Part shown: positions 43,901 through 51,502 of the stretch, piece after piece
Position numbering within the stretch: position 1 is the stretch's first letter
Layout of the letters: each line of letters opens with the position of its first letter
Assembly (NCBI GenBank): GCA_016795425.1
Contig: JAEUHG010000261.1
Span: 1 to 54,670 of the forward strand
DNA: 54,670 nt
Source: Verrucomicrobiales bacterium
GTDB lineage: Bacteria; Verrucomicrobiota; Verrucomicrobiia; Limisphaerales; CAIMTB01
Direction of reading: 5' to 3'
Position numbers and translations under genes: made by a program
Notes under the pieces: generated by a model
Database searches by the model: none
What the model was told of the DNA's origin: nothing
Seen by the model: the letters and a program-made list of their open reading frames with translations, nothing else

Positions 43901-44011
43901 AGGCAGGAGGCCCATCTGCAGGTTCGCCACCCAGAGCACAACCCAGATTCCAAGCGTTTGGCGGCAGCCTGTGAAGGACGGTAGCAAAGGGGGAGAGGAG
44001 CTATGTTTCAT
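40901..44011 (-). CDS. Secreted PQQ-type beta-propeller protein with methyltransferase-like N-terminal segment
   Basis: A 1036-residue protein with an export signal (about 9-37). Residues about 55-135 (LVVLLGDREAAVARKLASD... EVLRVLRPQGKAYLG) resemble a degenerate SAM-methyltransferase fold. The rest is a long PQQ-like propeller with repeated motifs such as YNGELLWRREI, DAKTGRELWRRTP, DAATGDPLWTAYTG, SASTGETLWRFRA and DAETGRLKWQNN. Such proteins are common in Planctomycetota and Verrucomicrobiota; whether PQQ is bound is unknown. ATG 44011 is chosen for the signal. Confidence 0.8.
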   Translation of the reverse strand: MKHSSSPPLLPSFTGCRQTLGIWVVLWVANLQMGLLPSHAAASPDSWIETLGFQRGLVVLLGDREAAVARKLASDSSLLLYLQLTHAEEVLTARRAADAQGFYGRRIFIDQGPPQRIALADNLADAVIDLGGLGAAAESEVLRVLRPQGKAYLGSKTLTKPMPSGIDQWTHPYHGPDNNPASNDRVAKGPYLTQFLADPRYAPLPQAAVAAGGRIFKLFGHIAFKEREEPWLNTLAAFSGYNGELLWRREIPAGINVHRNTFIATADSVYYADDKSCKVLDAATGRLKDEIAPDAALTEGTFWKWMALEEGSLFATVGTAEQRDPNIRMRSDRHGWPWDPLSPAFNQPEHPWGFGRTLLSIDPETKSIRWRHQEAQPFDGRATCLRSGRVFLFRHGSYLTCLDAKTGRELWRRTPVDAPELFEALGPELPRQDWRTNWRTTAYTRASDQALYFAGPTINQLVAVSAVDGRLMWKHPYNNYQLVLQGGDLWALSGQIDAQPSRKFDPLTGAVLQEMNLARRACTRPTGAIDAIFCRAGDGSTRLDLGRAEAQLVSPMRAQCQDGVTVAHGLLYWWPSTCDCNLSLYGITSLGPAGDFNFETPAVESERLERNALLSAPALDPDPVNPDWPMFRADHQATATRSVAVGTKVRRLWQSTPIAEIQPTAPTTVAGRTFVGGSDGVVRAFDAATGDPLWTAYTGGALRYPPTIWKGRAFVGSGDGWVYALSASTGETLWRFRAAPLERKIPVYGQLLSTWPAASGVVVHEGVAYFAAGIVNYDGTHVYALDAETGRLKWQNNSSGHLDHDTLAGVSVQGHMIVHDNKLWLAGGNVVSPAMFDLSTGQCLNDVGLVHRMAGGNLPASESPRGASLFLIGQRVMVSDQPFYAHPKWRVYDSSVQNKTWVGSVGNLDVAWVNNARVMAYPKIEEQRTERWVAGWGKNRIAGVEPLWEIESKESTAVALGTNAVVVARPSELTAVGLKDGKTLWAQTLPGTPVPWGLALDRAGRVFVALEGGQVVCYGGTNAAQSVLGKARASLP

Positions 44012-44140
44012 GGCGCGAGCCGTCGAGTTCATCCAGGAATTGGCGCGAAGAGGGCGGGCATTCCTGAGCGGGTGATGGAGGCACGTTGGCGTGGGCGAAG
44101 GTGCTCCGCAAGGCCGAAGCCGGGTCTTGTGGAAAAGGGA

Positions 44141-44200
44141 AAGGGACGGTGCTCGGCGAGGCCCCGGTCGTGGCAGGAGGACTCGCGAGAACCGTCCCTT
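44141..44200 (-). terminator. Terminator-like inverted repeat after the cytochrome gene
   Basis: AAGGGACGGT at 44141-44150 and ACCGTCCCTT at 44191-44200 are a perfect 10-bp inverted repeat with a 40-base loop. On the - strand the second arm is followed by TCCCTTTTCC, so it can act as a terminator 29 bases after the cytochrome c stop. The loop also contains the palindrome CTCGCGAG. Confidence 0.55.
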
Positions 44201-44228
44201 GGCGGAAGAGACAGTCGTTGGGATGAAC

Positions 44229-44678
44229 TCAGTGATCCTTCTTGTGGGCGTCGTGGCAGGATTTGCACGACTTCAGGATCGAACCCATGGCGGTCTTGGC
44301 GGCGGCGGCGTCCTTGGCGTCGGCGGCCTTCATCAGGTTTGCGCTGCCTTCGCGGAGCATTTTGGTCGTGGAGTCGGCCCAGGTGCCGTCGGGGCAGCGG
44401 CCGTCGTCCATCAGGGAGTAGCTGACCTCGTTGAGTAGTGCGGCTTTGAGGGCCAGGTCGGCCCACTCGTCGTCATTGGCGGGACCGGCATCGGAGAGCT
44501 TCTTGGCATCGCCGCAGTTGGGTTTGACGATACCCTTCATGAGCTGGCCGGTTTTGGCAGGGCGCGTCTTGCCCTGCTTGACCTGTGCCTGCAATGCCGT
44601 GGCGCCCAGGGCGGCGATCACGACGGCGGCGGCGATTGCGCCATTCTTGGAACGAAGAAACGAAGTTACCTTGTTCAT
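44229..44678 (-). CDS. Single-heme periplasmic cytochrome c, c'/c556-like
   Basis: A 149-residue protein with a signal peptide (cleavage after ALQA, about residue 31) and one heme site CKSCH at 138-142, near the C-terminus. The helical body and C-terminal CxxCH resemble the cytochrome c'/c556 four-helix family. It could transfer electrons or bind gases; no catalytic role can be read. It is a monocistronic-looking gene with a terminator-like hairpin downstream. Confidence 0.8.
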   Translation of the reverse strand: MNKVTSFLRSKNGAIAAAVVIAALGATALQAQVKQGKTRPAKTGQLMKGIVKPNCGDAKKLSDAGPANDDEWADLALKAALLNEVSYSLMDDGRCPDGTWADSTTKMLREGSANLMKAADAKDAAAAKTAMGSILKSCKSCHDAHKKDH

Positions 44679-44800
44679 GGGATTCGATTGTTTTTTGTCA
44701 CCGTGTCATCCGCGATGCCAGAGCCCATCCAGCCATGGGGATCCCTAGGGAAGCCACTTCGCGGAAATCGCGTTGTGATTAGCGACCGCTGGCGCAGAAG

Positions 44801-44817
44801 TCAAAGGAGACCTTTGA
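44801..44817 (-). terminator. Hairpin after the epimerase gene
   Basis: TCAAAGG-AGA-CCTTTGA, a perfect 7-bp stem with a 3-base loop, 44 bases downstream of the epimerase stop on the - strand. No clear T tract. Confidence 0.4.
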
Positions 44818-44860
44818 AGCCGGGCTACCAATAATGATTCGTGGCCTTGCTCGAATGCGC

Positions 44861-45886
44861 TCAGCGCCCGAACTCCGCCTTGGCTGCGTGCAGACCGCGC
44901 TGGTAGGCGGCAATGAGTTTGTCCCAGGTCTGTTGGTGGTCTTTGTCCACCACCTGACGGGCAGGATCCGCGTCGAACCAGGCGATCGATCGGGCGACTC
45001 CGTCGCGGAATCGTGTCGTGGCGACATAGTCAGGGACAAATCGACGAACCTTTGTGTTGTCGAGCACGACCGAGGTGGCTTTGTCGCCCAGGAGGGATCC
45101 GGTCATCTCGGGGAGACATGCGGCGATAAACTCACTCGCAATGTGTATGAAGTTTGGCCGCGACACACCCGCGCCCTCCGCCACCGCCTCATAACATTGA
45201 TTCCAGGTTAGTACTTCATCCGAGGTGATGTGAAAGGCGTGCCCGATAGCCTGCCGGTGTCCCAGCAAGCCCACCATGCCCCACGCGAAGTCGGTGTTGT
45301 GCGTGATCGTCCAGAGCGATGTGCCGTCGCCCGGAATAACCACGGGGAGTCCGCGGCGAAGGCGATCGACGATTGTCCACGGACGCGTCCAGCAATTGGT
45401 CGCCAAAGGGATCATCGTCTCGCCGTAGGTGAGCGAGGGGCGGATGATCGTGATGGGGAAGGATTCCTCCCGGTACGCCCGCATGAGTCGGTCTTCGCAC
45501 GCGATCTTCTGTCGTGAGTATTCCCAAAACGGATTCGCCAGCGGTGTCGATTCGGTGATGAGGTAATGGGTGACAGGGCGTTGATAAGCGCTGGCGGAAC
45601 TGATGAACACGTACTGGTGGGTGCGACCCTGGAACAGCCGCAGGTCCCGCTCAATGTCGGCGGGCTCGAATGCAATAAAGTTGACGACGACATCCCAGAC
45701 CTTGCCGTCGAGGGCGGTGGCAACGGCGGCTTCATCCTTGATGTCCGCCACGATGGAATGCGCGCCCGGCGGGGTGGCGCCGTGGACGCCGCGGTTCAAA
45801 AGATGGACTTCGTGACCTCGCTCGATCGCCAAACGGGTGCAGGCCGTGGAGATGATGCCTGTGCCGCCGAGGATTAGTACGCGCAT
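44861..45886 (-). CDS. NAD-dependent epimerase/dehydratase-family protein
   Basis: A 341-residue extended SDR protein. Nucleotide-binding motif GGTGIIS starts at residue 7, and the catalytic YxxxK is Tyr123-Lys127 (EYSRQK). There is FISSASAYQRP for the active-site Ser. It resembles the CSP41/mRNA-binding-like branch. It probably modifies a nucleotide-sugar or similar substrate; specificity is unknown. The menaquinone gene lies upstream on the same strand, 51 bases away. Confidence 0.8.
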   Translation of the reverse strand: MRVLILGGTGIISTACTRLAIERGHEVHLLNRGVHGATPPGAHSIVADIKDEAAVATALDGKVWDVVVNFIAFEPADIERDLRLFQGRTHQYVFISSASAYQRPVTHYLITESTPLANPFWEYSRQKIACEDRLMRAYREESFPITIIRPSLTYGETMIPLATNCWTRPWTIVDRLRRGLPVVIPGDGTSLWTITHNTDFAWGMVGLLGHRQAIGHAFHITSDEVLTWNQCYEAVAEGAGVSRPNFIHIASEFIAACLPEMTGSLLGDKATSVVLDNTKVRRFVPDYVATTRFRDGVARSIAWFDADPARQVVDKDHQQTWDKLIAAYQRGLHAAKAEFGR

Positions 45887-45937
45887 GGGGGAAGATGTGG
45901 GTGGAGGAGAGTTTCGCTGCCTGGGACATCGCCGGAA

Positions 45938-47065
45938 TCAGGCCGATACGGCGACCGCCACGGACGGTTCGTCCCAGACCCGAATCGGTTCGTAAAAGGT
46001 GTTCCGTTGAACTGGTACCATACCGGCTTCGCGGATGGCCTTGATCAATTCCGACTCGGTACGACCTTGCGGCGACGTGGCTCCCGCCATGTGAAAGATG
46101 TGCTCCTCAAGAATGGTCCCATGCAGGTCGTCCGCGCCGTAGCTGAGCGCGACCTGGGCCAATTTGGTGCCCAAACCCACCCAGTACGCGGTCAGGTGAT
46201 CGAAGTTGTCGAGGTAGGCGCGACTGACCGCCATTGTGCGCAGCGAGTCGAAGCCGGTCGGTGGATGGTCGACAGGAATGCGATTGTTGTCCGGTTGGTA
46301 GGGAAGGGGGATGAACCCGGTGAATCCGCCGGTATCCGACTGGAGGTCCCGAAGGCGGCGGAGGTGGTCGACGCGGTCCTCGACCGTCTCCAGGTGACCG
46401 TAAAGCATCGTGCAAGTGCTGCGCCCACCCAGACGATGCCAGGTGCGGTGGACGTCGAGGTATTCCTCGGCGGATTCCTTGCCGCGGGCGATGGCCTGCC
46501 GGATGGCGGGCGCGAAGATCTCCGCTCCCCCTCCGGTGAGGGAATCAAGTCCGGCTTCCTTGAGGGATTCGAGGGTGGCGGTCACCGATTTCTTGGAGAG
46601 CCACGCCAGGTGAAGGATTTCGATGGCGGTGAAGCACTTCAGTTGAAGGCGCGCGTCGAGAGCCTTGAGCGCGCGCAGGAATCCCAGGTAAAAATCGAAG
46701 GGCAAGTTGGGGTGCAACCCGCCCACGATGTGAAGTTCGGTGGCTCCCAGGGCGAGGGCCTCGCGCGCCTTGGTCACCATTTGCTCGATCGTCAGTTCGA
46801 ACCCGTCCGCGTCCCGCTTCTTCCTCGCGAAGGCGCAGAATTGGCAGCTCAGAATGCAGTAGTTGGAATAGTTGAGGTAGCGGTTGACGATGTAGGTGGC
46901 GCGGTTTCCAACCCGGCGCTGCCGCAGTTCGTTTGCCAGGGCCCCAAGGGCGTGGAGATCGCGCGAGGCGAACAACAACAAGGCATCGGACTCGGAAAGG
47001 CGCTCGCCCGCCAGGGCGCGCTCGGCAACCGGACGGATTTCGCTGCGGACCAACACAGGATTCAT
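45938..47065 (-). CDS. mqnE: Aminofutalosine synthase (radical SAM)
   Basis: A 375-residue radical SAM enzyme. The [4Fe-4S] site is CILSCQFC (Cys70, Cys74, Cys77; CX3CX2C), with NRYLNYSNY before it and TELHIVGGLHPNLPFDFY, typical of MqnE. It also has TFYEPIRVWDEPSV at the C-terminus. MqnE joins the enolpyruvyl benzoate and SAM to make aminofutalosine, an early step of the futalosine route to menaquinone. Other mqn genes are not seen in the window. The start is ATG 47065. Confidence 0.9.
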   Translation of the reverse strand: MNPVLVRSEIRPVAERALAGERLSESDALLLFASRDLHALGALANELRQRRVGNRATYIVNRYLNYSNYCILSCQFCAFARKKRDADGFELTIEQMVTKAREALALGATELHIVGGLHPNLPFDFYLGFLRALKALDARLQLKCFTAIEILHLAWLSKKSVTATLESLKEAGLDSLTGGGAEIFAPAIRQAIARGKESAEEYLDVHRTWHRLGGRSTCTMLYGHLETVEDRVDHLRRLRDLQSDTGGFTGFIPLPYQPDNNRIPVDHPPTGFDSLRTMAVSRAYLDNFDHLTAYWVGLGTKLAQVALSYGADDLHGTILEEHIFHMAGATSPQGRTESELIKAIREAGMVPVQRNTFYEPIRVWDEPSVAVAVSA

Positions 47066-47203
47066 CGGCCCGGCCAGTGTGCCCGAAGAACGACCAGGTG
47101 CAATGTCACGTGTCCGGGAAGTCGTCGTCACCGGGTTGTAACCGGCTTGTCACCCTCGGTTCGTTGAAGCACCGTCGGCTCGATGATAGCCACGGTCCGC
47201 GTC

Positions 47204-47884
47204 ATGCCAAAGATCCTGGTCGTGGACGATGAACCCGATGTCGTCGAACTGATTTCGTTCAACTTGAAGGGGGCCGGCTTCGAGGTGGTCAGCGCCGCCG
47301 ACGGCGCCGAAGCGCTCAAGGCGGCCCGCCTTTACGCCCCCAACCTAATCCTGCTCGATTTGATGTTGCCCGAGGTGGGAGGACTCGAAGTGTGCAAGCT
47401 GTTGCGGCGAGATCCCGCGACGGCGGGGATTCCCATCATCATGCTGACGGCCAAGGCGGCCGAAATCGACCGTGTTCTAGGTCTTGAACTGGGGGCCGAC
47501 GACTATGTGACGAAGCCGTTTAGTCCGCGGGAGCTGGTCCTTCGGGTGAAGAAATTGGTCCAGCGACGCGAGGGCTCCGGGGAAAAGGCGGAACGATTTG
47601 AGACCGGCGACCTGGCTGTCGACATCCCACGCCACTTGGTCACCGTCGCTGGGCGAAAAGTCGACCTCACGGCCACGGAATTCAAACTGCTCACCACCCT
47701 CATGGAGCGCCGTGGCCGGGTTCAGTCCCGTGAGCAACTCCTGCAGGACGTGTGGCAATACGACAACATCATTGATACCCGAACGGTCGATACCCATATG
47801 CGGCGATTACGGGAGAAACTGGGAGGGGCCGCGCGATACCTCGACACCGTAAGGGGGGTTGGTTACCGATTTGCAGAGGACTGA
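47204..47884 (+). CDS. PhoB-type response regulator
   Basis: A 226-residue OmpR/PhoB-family regulator. The receiver domain has Asp8, Asp9, the phosphorylation site Asp52 (LILLDLMLPE), Thr82 and Lys104. The C-terminal winged helix includes RKVDLTATEFKLLTTLMERRGRVQSREQLL and DTRTVDTHMRRLREKLG. It is transcribed divergently from mqnE. The kinase gene follows at 78 bases, giving a two-component pair, probably phosphate-responsive like PhoBR, though that is inference from family only. Confidence 0.9.
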   Translation: MPKILVVDDEPDVVELISFNLKGAGFEVVSAADGAEALKAARLYAPNLILLDLMLPEVGGLEVCKLLRRDPATAGIPIIMLTAKAAEIDRVLGLELGADDYVTKPFSPRELVLRVKKLVQRREGSGEKAERFETGDLAVDIPRHLVTVAGRKVDLTATEFKLLTTLMERRGRVQSREQLLQDVWQYDNIIDTRTVDTHMRRLREKLGGAARYLDTVRGVGYRFAED

Positions 47885-47962
47885 GCACGGGCAGTGGGTG
47901 TTGCCAAAGCTGCTTTGAGGTGCGCAAGGACTTCCGGAGCCGTCGACAACACCACCCTTTCC

Positions 47963-49183
47963 ATGTGGATCACCCTCGCCTTGGTAACCATCGTCGGCCT
48001 GGCGGTGGGCTTCCTGGTTCTCTGGCGCCGGTGGCGCTGGGAGCAGGCGGACTGGGAGCGGGCGCGCGAGCGCTGGCTGGCCACCGAGCAACAGTTGCGT
48101 GCTGAGATCGAACGGGATCGGGCGGGTTTGGCAGCCATTTTCGATCGCATGATCGAGGGGTTGCTGATCCTGGGGCCGGATCGCCGGGTCCAATGGGCCA
48201 ATCTCCCGCTGCAACGCCTGTTCCAAATTACCAGCGATGTTCGGGGGCGAACGTTGATGGAGACTCTTCAGCGTCACGAACTCGAAACCTTGGCGGAACG
48301 CGCACGCCAGGACGGACAAGCCCCCGGGTTGGAACTGGAACTGCCTGGACAACCGTCCCGATTCCTCCAAGTCAACGCGTCCATTATCGGTCGTCCCGGC
48401 GAACCCAACCCGGGTGTCATTCTGGTCTTCCACGAGGTGACCCGGCTCAAGGAGTTGGAGGCGACGCGCCGCGAGTTCGTCGCCAATGTCAGCCACGAAC
48501 TGCGCACGCCCTTGTCGTTGATTAAAGGGTTCGTCGAAACCCTCATCGATGGAGCGCGGCATGATCCCGAGGTGTCCCTGCGTTTCCTCCAAACCATCGA
48601 GAAACATTCCAATCGCCTCACATTTCTCATCGAGGACCTTCTGACCATTTCCCAATTGGAGTCCGGCGCGGTGGTCCTGAATTGCCAATCCGGGGAATTG
48701 AAGCCTCTGGTCGACAAGGTCCTGGAAGACCTATCCGCCCGCGCGGCCGCCCGGGAGATCCGTCTGAACAATGCGATTCCTCAGGGCCTGATCGCCCATG
48801 CCGACTTCGATCGGTTGCAGCAGGTCTTCTTCAATCTGGTCGACAACGCAATCAAGTATGGTCGAACGGGTGGACAGGTGATCTTGGGAGGGGAACCGAT
48901 CCCCGGCAAGGGAGGGCCCGGGGTGGCCCTTTGGGTCAAGGACGATGGACCTGGCATTCCAAAGGAGTCGTTGGATCGTATTTTCGAGCGCTTCTATCGC
49001 GTGGATGCCGCCCGGTCGCGGGAACAGGGCGGGACGGGGTTGGGGCTGTCGATCGTGAAGCACATCGTTCAGGCGCATGGCGGTGAGGTGCGGGCCGACA
49101 GTGAGGTGGGCGCCGGGGCCATTTTCCGGGTCACCCTGCCGGCGGCAACGGTTCGTGGCAGGAACCGTGGTGTCGACGCCTGA
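47963..49183 (+). CDS. PhoR-like sensor histidine kinase
   Basis: A 406-residue kinase with one N-terminal transmembrane helix (about 4-22), a coiled linker, a PAS-like domain (ILGPDRRVQWANLPL), and HisKA with His178 in NVSHELRTPLS. The HATPase domain has VFFNLVDNAIKYG (N box), DDGPGIPKESLDRIFERFYRVD (G1/F) and GGTGLGLSIVKHIVQAHGG (G2). GTG 47894 is a possible upstream start. It phosphorylates the regulator at 47204. The lack of a large periplasmic domain is typical of PhoR. Confidence 0.88.
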   Translation: MWITLALVTIVGLAVGFLVLWRRWRWEQADWERARERWLATEQQLRAEIERDRAGLAAIFDRMIEGLLILGPDRRVQWANLPLQRLFQITSDVRGRTLMETLQRHELETLAERARQDGQAPGLELELPGQPSRFLQVNASIIGRPGEPNPGVILVFHEVTRLKELEATRREFVANVSHELRTPLSLIKGFVETLIDGARHDPEVSLRFLQTIEKHSNRLTFLIEDLLTISQLESGAVVLNCQSGELKPLVDKVLEDLSARAAAREIRLNNAIPQGLIAHADFDRLQQVFFNLVDNAIKYGRTGGQVILGGEPIPGKGGPGVALWVKDDGPGIPKESLDRIFERFYRVDAARSREQGGTGLGLSIVKHIVQAHGGEVRADSEVGAGAIFRVTLPAATVRGRNRGVDA

Positions 49184-49266
49184 AGCCGGAGAAAAGTCCG
49201 TGTTGCATTCGGCGCCGTCGCGGAGAAGCCTTCGTCGAACTTGCCCATGCACGTGGTGATTCCGAC

Positions 49267-50271
49267 ATGACGACCTCTTCCGCCCCCGATCCACTCGCCT
49301 CCCTTTCCCGCCTCCAGGATGCCCGCGCCGCTCTCGAGCGGGAGCTGGCCAAGGTCATCGTCGGGCAACGCGAAGTTATCGAGCAAATCCTTATCGCCAT
49401 CTTTACCCGGAGCCACGCGGTGCTGGTGGGGGTGCCGGGTTTGGCGAAGACCCTCCTGGTTTCCAGCCTCGCTAAGACGCTTCACCTCAGCTTCAAACGC
49501 ATCCAGTTCACCCCGGATTTGATGCCGACCGACATCACCGGCACCGAGGTGATTTTTCAGGATCCAGTATCCGGCGAGCGGCGGTTCAAGTTCCTGCACG
49601 GCCCGATCTTCGCCAACGTCATCTTGGCCGATGAAATCAACCGCACACCTCCGAAAACCCAGGCGGCGATGCTGGAGTCCATGCAGGAACGTCGCGTGAC
49701 TGCTGGTGGTACGGATTACCCACTGCCGGACCCGTTTTTCGTCCTCGCTACCCAGAATCCCCTGGAGCAGGAGGGCACTTATCCGTTGCCGGAGGCGCAG
49801 CTCGACCGGTTTCTCTTCATGATCACGGTGGATTACCCGAGTTCGGCGGAGGAATTGGAGATCATGAAGCGCGGGGCTACCGCGGGTGGAGGCACTCCCG
49901 AGGCCGTTCTCACCGCCGAACAGATCGTCGAACTTCAATCCGCCGTCAAAAAGATCCCCATCGCCGATCACGTGTACCAGTACGCCGAACGGTTGGTGCG
50001 CGTCACCCGACCGCGCGATCCCGCCGCCTTGGATTTCTGTAAAAAATGGCTGAGCTGGGGCGCCGGGCCCCGAGCGAGCCTAAGCCTGGTGGTGGCCGCC
50101 CGCGCCCGCGCCCTTCTCCGCGGCGAAACTTGTGTCGCTTGCGAAGATGTCGCTGCCGTGGCGCCGGCCGTGCTTCGGCACCGCTTGGGGCCCAATTTCG
50201 CCGCCCAAAGCGATGGGGTGACCCCCGACGAGATCGTGCGGCGTATCCTCGAGTCGATCCCGCAGCACTGA
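49267..50271 (+). CDS. MoxR-family AAA ATPase
   Basis: A 334-residue protein with Walker A GVPGLAKT (55-62), Walker B VILADEINR, sensor 1 VLATQNPLEQEGTYPLPEAQLDRF and the C-terminal lid domain (AAVAPAVLRHRLGPNF). MoxR proteins act as chaperones that load cofactors or metals, usually with a DUF58/vWA partner. Here no such partner follows: the next gene is convergent tgt, so this MoxR looks orphaned. It is preceded by the two-component pair on the same strand. Confidence 0.9.
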   Translation: MTTSSAPDPLASLSRLQDARAALERELAKVIVGQREVIEQILIAIFTRSHAVLVGVPGLAKTLLVSSLAKTLHLSFKRIQFTPDLMPTDITGTEVIFQDPVSGERRFKFLHGPIFANVILADEINRTPPKTQAAMLESMQERRVTAGGTDYPLPDPFFVLATQNPLEQEGTYPLPEAQLDRFLFMITVDYPSSAEELEIMKRGATAGGGTPEAVLTAEQIVELQSAVKKIPIADHVYQYAERLVRVTRPRDPAALDFCKKWLSWGAGPRASLSLVVAARARALLRGETCVACEDVAAVAPAVLRHRLGPNFAAQSDGVTPDEIVRRILESIPQH

Positions 50272-50281
50272 CCCAGGGAGG

Positions 50282-51418
50282 TCAGCGTTCCGCTTCCCGG
50301 GCCGCGAGCACCCGCTTGGTCGGGACGTATTGTCGTATGTAATCGCGGTGGAAATCCGCAAAGGTTCCCGATCGGATCTGCTCTCGAACCTCCCTCATGA
50401 GTGCGAGGTAGAGATGGGTGTTGTGGACGCTGAGCATGCGCAAGCCCAGGATTTCGTCGACGTTGAGCAGATGCCGGATGTAGGCCCGGGTGAAATTGCG
50501 GCAACAATAGCACGTGCAGCCGTCTTCGATCGGTCGAAAGTCCGCCTTGTTGTAACCGGCCTTGGCGTTGAAAGCACCCCGGTGCGTGTACGCAGTACCG
50601 TTGCGCGCCACCCGTGTCGGGAGCACGCAATCGAACATATCCACGCCGCGTGCGATAAGTTCGATCATCTGCGCCGGGGTACCCAAACCCATGGCATATC
50701 GCGGCTTTCCCGCTGGAAGATGGGGTTCCGTGATCTCCACTGCCCGTAACATCTCCGGTTCGGGTTCGCCCACACTGACGCCACCGATGGCGTAGCCGTC
50801 GAAGTCCAGTCCCACCAATTCCCGTGCGCACCGTTCCCGCAACGACGCGTCCGAGCCGCCCTGCACAATCCCGAAGACTTGCTGGCCTTCCGCCCGCGGT
50901 TGTTGGCGACACTCCGCTGCCCAACGAAGGGTGCGCTCGACAGCCGCCAGCAGTTCGGGGGCGCTGCTTTTTGCCGGTGGACAGTCGTCAAACACCATGG
51001 CGATGTCTGAGCCCAGCACTCGTTGGATGTGCATCGCCTCCTTCGGTCCCAGAAAGAGGGGTGATCCATCAAGGTGACAGCGGAATTCCACTCCGTGTTC
51101 CACGATCTTGCGAATCTTCGCCAAACTGAACACCTGGAACCCTCCGCTATCGGTGAGGATCGGCAATGACCAGTTCATGAACCGGTGCAGACCGCCGGCG
51201 GCGGAAATGATCTCCAAGCCCGGTCGGACGTTGAGGTGATAGGTGTTTCCAAGAATGATCTGCGTCCCCGATTCCAGCAGTTCCCGAGGATCCATCGCCT
51301 TCACCGAAGCCTGCGTTCCGACGGGCATGAATACCGGCGTGTCCACCACGCCATGTGGAGTGGTGAGACGACCCAACCGGGCCCGGGTGGCGCCATCGGT
51401 GCCTAACAGTTCGAACAT
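50282..51418 (-). CDS. tgt: tRNA-guanine transglycosylase
   Basis: A 378-residue bacterial Tgt. Active-site Asp90 is in LTDSGGFQVF and the nucleophile Asp263 in MFDCVLPTRVARNG. The zinc site is Cys301, Cys303, Cys306 and His332 (CTCYCC then VHN). It exchanges guanine-34 for preQ1 in tRNAs with GUN anticodons, the key step of queuosine formation. The start is ATG 51418. It is convergent with the MoxR gene (10 bases). No queA or other que gene is nearby. Confidence 0.95.
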   Translation of the reverse strand: MFELLGTDGATRARLGRLTTPHGVVDTPVFMPVGTQASVKAMDPRELLESGTQIILGNTYHLNVRPGLEIISAAGGLHRFMNWSLPILTDSGGFQVFSLAKIRKIVEHGVEFRCHLDGSPLFLGPKEAMHIQRVLGSDIAMVFDDCPPAKSSAPELLAAVERTLRWAAECRQQPRAEGQQVFGIVQGGSDASLRERCARELVGLDFDGYAIGGVSVGEPEPEMLRAVEITEPHLPAGKPRYAMGLGTPAQMIELIARGVDMFDCVLPTRVARNGTAYTHRGAFNAKAGYNKADFRPIEDGCTCYCCRNFTRAYIRHLLNVDEILGLRMLSVHNTHLYLALMREVREQIRSGTFADFHRDYIRQYVPTKRVLAAREAER

Positions 51419-51502
51419 CCGTAGGATGACGCCACAACCCACCGGGCGCCGTCACCCAGGAACCGAGAGCTCATCCAGGCTCGGATGGATGCGGCCCACG
51501 AT

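Noticed and set aside
46007..47167. 386-codon frame on + opposite mqnE
   Set aside because: Antisense to a gene with intact radical SAM motifs.
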